DNA from: CAIVAT01 sp049317265 | Lineage (GTDB): Bacteria; Bacteroidota; Bacteroidia; Bacteroidales; FEN-979 | Assembly (NCBI GenBank): GCA_049317265.1 | Contig: JBMOIP010000016.1 | Location: 21,366 to 85,365 of the forward strand | Length of the DNA: 64,000 bases | Direction of reading: 5' to 3' | In this document: piece after piece, positions 18,419 to 25,707 of the stretch | Layout of the letters: each line of letters opens with the position of its first letter | Position numbering within the stretch: position 1 is the first letter of the stretch | Notes under the pieces: generated by a model | What the model was told of the DNA's origin: nothing | Database searches by the model: none | What the model saw: the letters and a program-made list of their open reading frames with translations, nothing else | Made by a program: the position numbers and the translations under genes

Positions 18419-19494
18419 GAACGGTTGTTTTCGGGTTGTGCCGCTGCCGGCCGCAGTTGATTTGCATGAAGCTCATCATACTCAAGACGATGCATGAAGA
18501 TATCACCTGCCATGTACATGGCATTGCGGAAGGCTTCAGGAGAAGCTTCATTCTTCCCGGCGAGGTCGTATGCAGTTCCATGTGCGGGTGAAGTGCGTAT
18601 GACGGACAATCCTGCAGTGAAGTTCACCCCTTCGTCAAACGACATCAGTTTGAATGGCACCATGCCCTGGTCGTGGTACATGGCCAGGATGCCATCGAAA
18701 TTGTTAAAGCTGGTGGCGCCAAAGAATCCATCGGCAGGGTAAGGTCCAAATGCCAGGATATTCTGGCTATAAGCCTTTTCAATGGCTGGCAGGATCACCG
18801 TCTTCTCTTCATTCCCGATCAACCCGTCGTCGCCGGCATGGGGATTGAGGGCCAGGATGGCAATCCTCGGCTTGACGATGCCAAAATCGCGCATCAGCGA
18901 ATGGTTCATCACCTGGATCTTTTTCAGGATCAACTCGGTGGTAAGCGTCTCCTTTACTTTGCTCAATGGAATGTGCCCTGTTACTACCCCAATGCGTAAA
19001 GTGTTGTTGATCATCAGCATAAGGTAGTCTTCCGCGTGAAATTTCTTTGCAAAATATTCGGTATGCCCTGCAAAGTCAAAACCGGGAGACTGGATATTCT
19101 TCTTGTTGATGGGTGCGGTAACAATGACATCGATGTTGTTTTTCTGCAGGTCCTCACAGGCAGCTTCCAGCGACAACAGCGACAATTCGCCGGCGATAGC
19201 GGTTGATTTACCAAGGTCGATCTTGATCTCCTCGTCATGGACGTTGATGATGTTTGGTCTGCGCGGGTGTGCCTGGTCGGCCTTTTTAATCAGGTTAAAA
19301 TTGAAGTCATTGATATTCAAGACCTTCCGGTGATAGGATGCAACTTTTGAAGATCCATACACCACAATGGTATATAACTCCATCAGGCGCTGATCCTGGA
19401 GGGTTTTTATAATGATCTCATAACTTACGCCATTCATGTCTCCGTGGGTGATCCCGATACGGACGCGTTTTTCTTTTTCAACAGGTTGTTCCAT
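18415..19494 (-). CDS. pdxA: 4-hydroxythreonine-4-phosphate dehydrogenase
   Basis: 359 aa. PdxA oxidises 4-phosphohydroxy-L-threonine with NAD in the pyridoxal phosphate pathway. Seen: GITHGDMNGVSYEIIIK near the N terminus (usual form GDPxGIGPE), VTAPINKKNI, AGHTEYFA, LNPHAGDDGLIGNEE and MYHDQGMVPFK, which supply the metal-binding His and Asp residues. It overlaps murF-alr by 4 bp; the downstream racemase half needs PLP, the product of this pathway, so the pairing makes sense. A -7 element lies 18-25 bp upstream of the ATG, and an 8-nt tandem repeat lies just beyond it. The last 25 residues are a polar tail not seen in shorter PdxA proteins. Confidence 0.92.
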   Translation of the reverse strand: MEQPVEKEKRVRIGITHGDMNGVSYEIIIKTLQDQRLMELYTIVVYGSSKVASYHRKVLNINDFNFNLIKKADQAHPRRPNIINVHDEEIKIDLGKSTAIAGELSLLSLEAACEDLQKNNIDVIVTAPINKKNIQSPGFDFAGHTEYFAKKFHAEDYLMLMINNTLRIGVVTGHIPLSKVKETLTTELILKKIQVMNHSLMRDFGIVKPRIAILALNPHAGDDGLIGNEEKTVILPAIEKAYSQNILAFGPYPADGFFGATSFNNFDGILAMYHDQGMVPFKLMSFDEGVNFTAGLSVIRTSPAHGTAYDLAGKNEASPEAFRNAMYMAGDIFMHRLEYDELHANQLRPAAAQPENNRS

Positions 19495-19511
19495 GATTAC
19501 GTGTTAGTGTG

Positions 19512-19519
19512 CAAAGATA
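19512..19519 (-). promoter_or_regulatory. Candidate -7 element of pdxA
   Basis: Minus strand reads TATCTTTG, an exact TAnnTTTG match, 17 bp before the pdxA ATG. The position where a -33 TTTG box would be expected (about 19539-19542) falls inside the 8-nt tandem repeat and does not match TTTG. Confidence 0.5.
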
Positions 19520-19529
19520 TTTAAAATTT

Positions 19530-19597
19530 GGACGGGCGGACAGGTGGGCAAGTGGACAAGTGGACAAGTGGACAAGGGGACAGGTGGACAAGGGGAC
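19530..19597. repeat. 8-nt tandem repeat (GGACAAGT)8.5 between pepA and pdxA
   Basis: Eight full copies and a half copy of an 8-nt unit, consensus GGACAAGT, with substitutions at units 1-3 and 6-8 but no length change. The array ends one base before the pepA stop codon (19599-19601) and starts 10 bp beyond the pdxA -7 element. It occupies two thirds of the 104-bp gap. Confidence 0.9.
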
Positions 19598-19598
19598 G

Positions 19599-21032
19599 TT
19601 AATCTGCAAGGTACCTTGTCACGAAGTCAAACAACAACCGCACACCGAATCCTGTTCCTCCCTGGCCGCGGTAGGAGTCGCGTTTTTCAATGAATGCCGG
19701 ACCCGCAATGTCGAGGTGGATGTAGGGATAGTCGGTGAAGTTTTCGAGGAACTTACCGGCGGTGATCATTCCTGCCTCGGGAGGCCCGAGGTTTTTAAGG
19801 TCGGCAAGGTCAGATTTCACCTGTTCTCCATATTCATCCCACATGGGAAATTCGACCAGCCGTTCATAGGTTTCATACCCAGATGCTTGTAAAATTTCCA
19901 GCGCCTTTTCTGCCTTTGACTGCATGGCCACGGCACCGAATTTGCCAATTGCGCGCACAGCAGCGCCGGTGAGGGTGGCCAGGTCGATTACCAGCGCCGG
20001 ATCATACTTTTTCGCATAACTGAGGGCATCGGCCAGAATAAGCCGGCCTTCGGCGTCGGTATTCAGTACCTCAACGGTCATCCCATTGTGCATGGTGATG
20101 ATATCCCCCGACACGAGCGCCTTTTCACCGGGACGATTATCGGTGGCGGGCATCAGGCCAACAACATAAACTGGCAGTTTGGCTTTCGCAATGGCGAAGA
20201 TGGTGGCTGCAACGGCAGCGGCTCCCGACATGTCATCCTTCATGTTCATCATCGAATCGCCGGGTTTCAGGTTCATGCCGCCAGTATCATACACAACACC
20301 CTTTCCTACCAATACGATTGGTTTTTTGTTTTTCGCCCCGGCCGGATTCCACTCCATCACGGTGAACGTCGGAGGCTCATGGCTCCCAAGGTTCACACCA
20401 AGTAAGCCGCCCATTTTCAGTGCAGTAATTTTCTGCTTGTTCAACACTTCAACTTTAGCGCCTGACTCCAGTGCCATAGCCTCTGCTGCTTTTGAAAAGA
20501 CGGTGGCGGTGAGGTACGAATTCGGCTCATTGATGAGGTCGCGGCATAAAGAAACAGATTGAATGAGGGTGTTGATATCCTCAATCTCTTCCATATCTTC
20601 GGAGTAGATCTCGATCTCCTGCAGGGTGTTTTCTTTATCCTTATCCTTTTTATATTTGAGAAACTGGTAAGAGCCCAGCGCCATTCCTTCGGCAAAGGCG
20701 AGTACTTCATCTCCTTTCCCTTCGGCATCAAAGATGGCTGTGCGTGTGGCTTTCTGTGAATTTAAAAGTCCGGCAACCTTGTCCCCCGCTTTACGTGCTG
20801 ACTCAAGGCGCTTTGACCGATCTTTCTCCTCCCTGATGAAATAGACATAAACCCAATAACTCAGCCTGTTGAAAGAGACGACATCCTGTTTAAGAGATTC
20901 AACCTGGGTTTGCAGGTAACTCTTCTCCGCAGCACTGAATATGCCGGCAGGCACTTTGGACAACTTTGACACGACAACGACGAGGTTGCCGAGTTCCTGT
21001 TCTTTATTGGTAAGCGTTACAGATGGCATCAT
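19599..21032 (-). CDS. pepA: M17 leucyl aminopeptidase
   Basis: 477 aa. Cytoplasmic two-metal aminopeptidase that removes N-terminal residues from peptides. The catalytic C-terminal domain has all landmarks: VGKGVVYDTGG (Lys244, Asp249), Lys256 in NLKPGD, MKDDMSGAAA (Asp267), and NTDAEGRL with Asp326, Glu328 and Arg330. The N-terminal domain (residues 1-165) is variable as in the family. It is divergent from mqnC with 91 bp between the starts. It is the first gene of a minus-strand run that continues into pdxA, though the tandem repeat between them may break or modulate transcription. Two adjacent ATG codons begin the protein. Confidence 0.93.
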   Translation of the reverse strand: MMPSVTLTNKEQELGNLVVVVSKLSKVPAGIFSAAEKSYLQTQVESLKQDVVSFNRLSYWVYVYFIREEKDRSKRLESARKAGDKVAGLLNSQKATRTAIFDAEGKGDEVLAFAEGMALGSYQFLKYKKDKDKENTLQEIEIYSEDMEEIEDINTLIQSVSLCRDLINEPNSYLTATVFSKAAEAMALESGAKVEVLNKQKITALKMGGLLGVNLGSHEPPTFTVMEWNPAGAKNKKPIVLVGKGVVYDTGGMNLKPGDSMMNMKDDMSGAAAVAATIFAIAKAKLPVYVVGLMPATDNRPGEKALVSGDIITMHNGMTVEVLNTDAEGRLILADALSYAKKYDPALVIDLATLTGAAVRAIGKFGAVAMQSKAEKALEILQASGYETYERLVEFPMWDEYGEQVKSDLADLKNLGPPEAGMITAGKFLENFTDYPYIHLDIAGPAFIEKRDSYRGQGGTGFGVRLLFDFVTRYLAD

Positions 21033-21065
21033 GATTTTAAGTAATTTTGAACCGGATTATGATTA

Positions 21066-21073
21066 CAAATTTA
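21066..21073 (-). promoter_or_regulatory. Candidate -7 element of pepA
   Basis: Minus strand reads TAAATTTG, an exact TAnnTTTG match, about 34 bp before the pepA start. The -33 box is not evident. Confidence 0.4.
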
Positions 21074-21123
21074 GCAAAATTCCGGAGGATGGTGTGGTTA
21101 AATCTGCCTGTCACCTGTAAACT

Positions 21124-22209
21124 ATGAAACCCGAACCCCTGATATATAAAGCCCTTCGGTCTGAATTCCTGACCATTGAAGAAGGCAAACTCCTTTTTGA
21201 AATGCTTCCACTGGCTGACTTGATGCTCATCGGCAACGAGTTGCGGAAGAAGCTCCATCCCGGTGATATTGTAACCTGGATCATCGACCGCAATGTGAAC
21301 ATCACCAATGTTTGCATCTCCGGGTGTAAGTTTTGTAATTTCTACAGGACCGCCAGCAGCATCGATGCCTACATCACCACCATCCCCGAATACTGCAGCA
21401 AGATCGAGGAGATGAAGCGGCTTGGGGGCAACCAGCTCCTATTACAGGGCGGACTGCATCCAAAACTCAGCATCGATTTTTACGAAAAACTCTTTTCCGA
21501 TCTCAAAGGCCAATACCCCGATGTCAGGCTCCACGCGCTGGGGCCACCCGAAATTGCCTGGCTGGCCAAAAAGGAGAAACTTCCATTCAAAACAGTGCTG
21601 GAGCGACTGATAGTGGCCGGTCTTGACAGTTTGCCAGGCGCCGGGGCGGAAATTCTTTCCGACCGGGTGAGAAAGGTCCTCTCACCGGTTAAATGCACAA
21701 AACAGGAGTGGCTGGAGGTGATGAAAGCCGCCCACGAACTCAACCTGACCACTTCCGCCACCATGATGTTCGGCCATATTGAAACCATAGATGAACGCCT
21801 GGAACACATGGTTGCCCTTCGTGACCTTCAGTCGCAGAAACCTGCCGGCCACAAAGGTTTTCTCTCATTCATCCCCTGGCCGTTCCAGGATGACAGGACC
21901 GTGTTGAAAGAGAAATCGGGTGTATTCAACAAAGTAACCCCTGAAGAGTATATCCGCATGATCGCCATCAGCAGGATCATGATGCCGAACATTCAGAACA
22001 TCCAGGCCTCGTGGCTGACCGTGGGAAAAGAGACAGCACAGCTTTGCCTTCACGCCGGCGCCAATGATTTTGGCAGCATCATGATCGAAGAGAATGTGGT
22101 AAGTGTGGCGGGCGCCAACCATAAATTTGATGCTTTGGGGATCCAGCAGGCGATAAGGGAGGCGGGATTTAGCCCGGCAAAGAGGGACCAGGATTTTACG
22201 CTTTTGTGA
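21124..22209 (+). CDS. mqnC: Radical SAM cyclic dehypoxanthine futalosine synthase
   Basis: 361 aa. MqnC closes the ring of dehypoxanthine futalosine in the futalosine route to menaquinone. The radical SAM cluster motif is CISGCKFC with Cys64, Cys68 and Cys71, preceded by DIVTWIIDRNVNITNV. LLLQGGLHP, LPGAGAEIL and MMFGHIETIDERLEHM match MqnC rather than its relative MqnE. The gene stands alone on the plus strand, divergent from pepA and followed by 370 bp of repeat-rich intergenic DNA. This implies the organism makes menaquinone by the futalosine pathway; the other mqn genes are not in the window. Confidence 0.9.
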   Translation: MKPEPLIYKALRSEFLTIEEGKLLFEMLPLADLMLIGNELRKKLHPGDIVTWIIDRNVNITNVCISGCKFCNFYRTASSIDAYITTIPEYCSKIEEMKRLGGNQLLLQGGLHPKLSIDFYEKLFSDLKGQYPDVRLHALGPPEIAWLAKKEKLPFKTVLERLIVAGLDSLPGAGAEILSDRVRKVLSPVKCTKQEWLEVMKAAHELNLTTSATMMFGHIETIDERLEHMVALRDLQSQKPAGHKGFLSFIPWPFQDDRTVLKEKSGVFNKVTPEEYIRMIAISRIMMPNIQNIQASWLTVGKETAQLCLHAGANDFGSIMIEENVVSVAGANHKFDALGIQQAIREAGFSPAKRDQDFTLL

Positions 22210-22579
22210 TTTTCAGTCTTTCTTTTTGTTGATTAACGTACGATAGTTTCCTTTTTGATCAACGTGACTAACAAGACCATTGTCATTTTAACACAAAATG
22301 ATTATTGATAGGTCATAATCATGCCATGATCCGGCGGAAAACCTCAAACAAGAAAACCATTTGTGCAGGAAATTATCATGATGTAGGGTCATGCCATGGT
22401 GTAGGGCCATATCGTGGTGTAGGGCCATTCCATGGAATGGCCCTACGGGCAACCGTTGATGGGAATGTAGGGGCACGCCATGGCGTGCCCCCACCGTAAA
22501 ACGGGTCCAAATGTTTATCTGCCTGTCAAACCTGGTACAGCGCCGGATTGGTCCGTAACACCTTCGTTTTATGGTCTAA
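22210..22579. other. Intergenic stretch with palindromic repeats, no gene seen
   Basis: 370 bp between mqnC and the CPBP protease gene, converging. The first 170 bp are A/T-rich with no clear hairpin terminator or promoter. The repeats at 22383-22491 are listed separately. No convincing small ORF or structured RNA was seen. Confidence 0.6.
22383..22491. repeat. Direct and palindromic repeat cluster (GTAGGG...CCATGG type)
   Basis: Three 18-nt direct units begin with GTAGGG[CT]CAT at 22383, 22401 and 22419. The third runs into its own complement to form a perfect 28-bp palindrome at 22419-22446 (half-site GTAGGGCCATTCCA, centre CCATGG). After a 23-bp spacer a second perfect palindrome of 22 bp lies at 22470-22491 (half-site GGGGCACGCCA, centre CCATGG). 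Just after it comes ACCGTAAA, a word also present between palindromes at 63897-64000. Confidence 0.9.
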
Positions 22580-23296
22580 TCATAAAAATGCACGGATAAC
22601 CAGTAAGGCTATCGAGTTATTTAAACAGTGCATCGCAATACTATAAATCAACCCATATTTTATTCTCAGGTAGGAAAGCGAAAAACTCATCAGGAGTTTT
22701 TGACCTATGTAGCATGAGGCAACCGGCAGTAGTGAGAGCGTCAGGTTTTTTATATTTACCGTATGGAGAATTGCAAAAGCAAAAACAAATAAATAAAAAA
22801 CAGGGATATTGAATTTGTTATAGAGTGATTGAAACACTTCCGGGAGAATTAAATACTTCTGAAAAACAAAACCAAGTACCAGGATGACCAATAAGGCAGA
22901 GGCAAAAATTTGAATAGAAGTATAGGGTTTCAAAAATTGAAATTTATATATTTCACTGAAAATCATTGCTATTGAGAAACTTAAAGAAATTACAATATTC
23001 GTATTGGAGTATTGAAGGGGCAATCGGAAAATTAATTCCTCGATGATTGGAATGAATAAACCAACTGAAAGAAATAGCTGGATGGATCCCGGAGGAAGGG
23101 AAAAAGCCCGGAGTTGCAACTCTTTTGTTACCGGTAAATATTTAGGCAGAATGCCTAATAGCAGCATTAGGGAAGCAATGATCATAAAAAGAGTAGCGGA
23201 ATTTAATATTTTAATGTGCGTCTTTTCTTCCAACCGGTTAAAAGAGGGTTTAAAGATGAACGAAAAAAAATTTAACAAGAAGGAAATTGTCGTCAT
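22580..23296 (-). CDS. CPBP family intramembrane metalloprotease
   Basis: 238 aa, mostly hydrophobic with about seven membrane segments. The three CPBP (Abi/CAAX protease-like) motifs are present: EELIFR with Glu86, Glu87 and Arg91; FAILH with His178; and AMHCLNN with His223 and Asn227. Such glutamate intramembrane proteases act on membrane proteins or prenylated peptides, with many roles including bacteriocin self-immunity; the substrate here is unknown. The gene is clearly richer in A/T than its neighbours and is flanked by a repeat cluster, so it may have been acquired. It is divergent from thiL. Confidence 0.8.
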   Translation of the reverse strand: MTTISFLLNFFSFIFKPSFNRLEEKTHIKILNSATLFMIIASLMLLLGILPKYLPVTKELQLRAFSLPPGSIQLFLSVGLFIPIIEELIFRLPLQYSNTNIVISLSFSIAMIFSEIYKFQFLKPYTSIQIFASALLVILVLGFVFQKYLILPEVFQSLYNKFNIPVFYLFVFAFAILHTVNIKNLTLSLLPVASCYIGQKLLMSFSLSYLRIKYGLIYSIAMHCLNNSIALLVIRAFL

Positions 23297-23373
23297 TGAT
23301 ATCGAAATAAAAACCGAAGTTATTGAAATTTCCGGTGATTTTCAGGACAACCATTCGTCTGATTTTTAAGTTG

Positions 23374-23381
23374 TAATTTTG
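23374..23381 (+). promoter_or_regulatory. Candidate -7 element of thiL
   Basis: TAATTTTG, exact to TAnnTTTG, 21 bp before the ATG at 23403. The transcript would start near 23388, which rules out the in-frame upstream codon at 23379 as the start. Confidence 0.45.
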
Positions 23382-23402
23382 CGCCCTGAACTTTGCAATC
23401 CT

Positions 23403-24470
23403 ATGTACGAGAAAAAAGATAAAAAAGCGATAGAGCCGAAGAGCCAGCTTACTTCCCTGGCAGAGTTGGGTGAGTTCGGACTGATCGACCGCCTCACGAA
23501 AAATGTAAAGCGTTTTCACCCGGAAACGTTGAAAGGGATTGGCGATGACGCCGCGGTAATTGATGCCGGCGACAAAGTGATCCTCCTCTCCACCGACCTG
23601 CTGGTGGAGGGCATCCACTTTGACCTGACCTATATGCCCTTCAAGCACCTGGGTTATAAAGCCGCAGTGGTGAACATCTCCGACATCGCCGCCATGAATG
23701 GCATCCCAAAGCAGATGACCGTTTCGCTGGCAGTCTCCAGCCGGTTTTCGGCCGAAGCCCTCGACGAACTTTATGCCGGATTCCTGATGGCATGCGACAA
23801 GTATAAAATTGACCTTGTGGGTGGCGATACCAGCTCCAATGTGAAGGGACTGATGATCTCCGTGACGATCGTGGGCGAGGCAAAAAAGGAGGAGGTGACC
23901 TACCGGAGCGGTGCCAGGACGGGCGATCTGCTGTGTGTGACCGGCGACCTGGGCAGCGCCTACATTGGTTTGCTTATCCTGGAACGCGAGAAGTCGGTAT
24001 TCCAGGTTGATCCGAACATGCAGCCGGAACTTTCAGGGTTTGATTACCAGATTGGCCGGCAGCTAAGACCTGAAGCCCGGACAGATATCCGCAACCTGCT
24101 GCTGGGGATCGGTGTAAAGCCAACCTCAATGATCGATATTTCCGACGGACTGGGCTCTGAAATTCTCCATATCTGCAAACAGTCGAATGTCGGATGCAAA
24201 CTCTTTGAAGGAAAGATCCCCATCGATGAAACCACCCGCGAACTTTCGAAAGAGTACAAGCTCATCCCGAGCGTGGCGGCCCTTAGTGGCGGCGAGGATT
24301 ATGAACTCCTTTTTACCGTGAAACAGGAGGATTATGAGAAAATTAAAGATATTGCAGGGATCTCCATCATCGGGCATATGACCGGGCCATCAGAAGGGAA
24401 AATGATGATTACACCCGATGGAAAGTCGATACCGATTCTGGCTCAGGGATGGGATGGGATGAAGAGGTGA
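23403..24470 (+). CDS. thiL: Thiamine-monophosphate kinase
   Basis: 355 aa. ThiL phosphorylates thiamine monophosphate to thiamine diphosphate, the last step of cofactor synthesis, in the cytoplasm. Seen: ELGEFGLIDRL, GIGDDAAVID at residues 45-54, STDLLVEGIHFDLTYMP, DLVGGDTSS, the ATP/Mg-binding aspartates, RTGDLLCVTGDLG and MIDISDGLGSE. The ATG at 23403 follows the -7 element and matches the family N terminus with a short polar lead. It stands as a single gene between a divergent protease gene and the convergent threonine aldolase, 37 bp away. Confidence 0.92.
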   Translation: MYEKKDKKAIEPKSQLTSLAELGEFGLIDRLTKNVKRFHPETLKGIGDDAAVIDAGDKVILLSTDLLVEGIHFDLTYMPFKHLGYKAAVVNISDIAAMNGIPKQMTVSLAVSSRFSAEALDELYAGFLMACDKYKIDLVGGDTSSNVKGLMISVTIVGEAKKEEVTYRSGARTGDLLCVTGDLGSAYIGLLILEREKSVFQVDPNMQPELSGFDYQIGRQLRPEARTDIRNLLLGIGVKPTSMIDISDGLGSEILHICKQSNVGCKLFEGKIPIDETTRELSKEYKLIPSVAALSGGEDYELLFTVKQEDYEKIKDIAGISIIGHMTGPSEGKMMITPDGKSIPILAQGWDGMKR

Positions 24471-24474
24471 TGTA

Positions 24475-24510
24475 TGAATATTGAATATTGAGTAACGAAT
24501 TTTGAAGTTA
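24475..24510. repeat. Interspersed repeat of the GAATATTGAA...GAATTTTGAAGTT type
   Basis: The gap between convergent thiL and threonine aldolase is almost wholly made of ATGAATATTGAATATTGAG followed by TAACGAATTTTGAAGTTA. Its right end supplies the stop codon of the aldolase (24508-24510). A related sequence is found on the minus strand inside murF at about 18133-18172. Confidence 0.6.
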
Positions 24511-25521
24511 GAAGGCCTTAAGGGTTGTTTCTACTTTCTGGAGCATCGGATCGGTGAAGTCGAGGTGGGTGACAAAACGGATGGTTCGAGGGTCAAGTGA
24601 GAGGGCGTGAATGTCGTGTTCTTTCAGCCGGGCCAGGAAATCTTTTGCTCCATCTTTTTCCCTGAGGGTGAAGATCACGATGTTTGTCTCGACCGGGATC
24701 ACAGACTCCACCAATGGAAGTGTTGACAATATTTTCCCGAGTTCCTTTGCCCTGGTGTTATCGGTTTGCAGGCGTTCGAGATTATTCTCAAAGGCATAAA
24801 GGCCGGCAGCGGCAAGATACCCTGCCTGGCGCATGGCCCCGCCAAACGCCTTCCGCACCCTTCGTGCACGCTTGATGAAAGGTTTATCGCCAAGCAGCAA
24901 AGAGCCGACAGGAGCTCCCAGCCCTTTCGAAAGGCAAATTGAAACAGAGTCAAATAAATTGGCGTATTCTGCCGGTTTTTCTCCGGTTTCAGCCAGTGCA
25001 TTGAAGAGTCGGGCGCCATCAAGGTGAAACTTAAGTCCATGCTTGCCGCACACTTCCGAAATGGATTTTAAATCCTCCAGCCTGTAGATTGTTCCACCTC
25101 CTTTGTTCATGGTATTCTCAACCTCCACCAGGGATGTCACCGGGCGGTGAACGTCGTCGGGATTGATATGGCTTTCAACTTCCCCCGCTGTAATTTGTCC
25201 GCGGGGACCCTGCAACAGGCACACCGAAACGCCGGAGTTGCGCATCATGGCGCCACCTTCGTAATAATAGACATGGGCATGCTGATGACAGATCACTTCA
25301 TCCCCCGGCCGCGTATGCACATTGATGGCGATCTGGTTGGTCATGGTGCCAGAAGGGCAAAACAGCGCCGCCTCTTTTCCAAACAAGCCGGCTGCCTTCT
25401 CCTCCAGCGCATTTACCGTGGGATCATCGTGAAAAACATCGTCGCCAACCGCAGCAGAAAACATGGCTTCAAGCATTGCTGCTGAAGGCCTGGTAACGGT
25501 ATCACTTCTTAAATCTATCAT
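24508..25521 (-). CDS. Low-specificity L-threonine aldolase
   Basis: 337 aa, fold-type I PLP enzyme that cleaves L-threonine or allo-threonine to glycine and acetaldehyde. Family marks: MIDLRSDTVTRPS at the N terminus, CPSGTMTNQIAINVH, FHLDGARLFNA with Asp168 and Arg171, and the PLP lysine Lys199 in SICLSKGLGAPVGS. Length and start fit the family. It is a single gene divergent from the LruC lipoprotein gene. Its stop codon lies within an intergenic repeat. Confidence 0.9.
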   Translation of the reverse strand: MIDLRSDTVTRPSAAMLEAMFSAAVGDDVFHDDPTVNALEEKAAGLFGKEAALFCPSGTMTNQIAINVHTRPGDEVICHQHAHVYYYEGGAMMRNSGVSVCLLQGPRGQITAGEVESHINPDDVHRPVTSLVEVENTMNKGGGTIYRLEDLKSISEVCGKHGLKFHLDGARLFNALAETGEKPAEYANLFDSVSICLSKGLGAPVGSLLLGDKPFIKRARRVRKAFGGAMRQAGYLAAAGLYAFENNLERLQTDNTRAKELGKILSTLPLVESVIPVETNIVIFTLREKDGAKDFLARLKEHDIHALSLDPRTIRFVTHLDFTDPMLQKVETTLKAF

Positions 25522-25678
25522 ACAAATATTGTTTTATACCGGACTGAACATGTTTTTTGCCACGACGTATTGTTTTGTATTAACCTGTCTCATAAACGAG
25601 CAGGGTAGAACCCACGAAGGTCCGAAAAATAATGATATCATTGCTCAATGTACGCTTCCAATTGCTGAGTTTTTGTTG

Positions 25679-25686
25679 TATGTTTG
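25679..25686 (+). promoter_or_regulatory. Candidate -7 element of the LruC lipoprotein gene
   Basis: TATGTTTG, exact to TAnnTTTG, 21 bp before the ATG at 25708. A -33 box is weak. The 186-bp divergent region must also serve the threonine aldolase. Confidence 0.45.
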
Positions 25687-25707
25687 TAGAACCTCACATG
25701 AAAGACT

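Noticed and set aside
22580..23296. Bacteriocin immunity gene
   Set aside because: CPBP proteases sometimes act in immunity, but no bacteriocin-like small gene or ABC peptidase transporter is adjacent.
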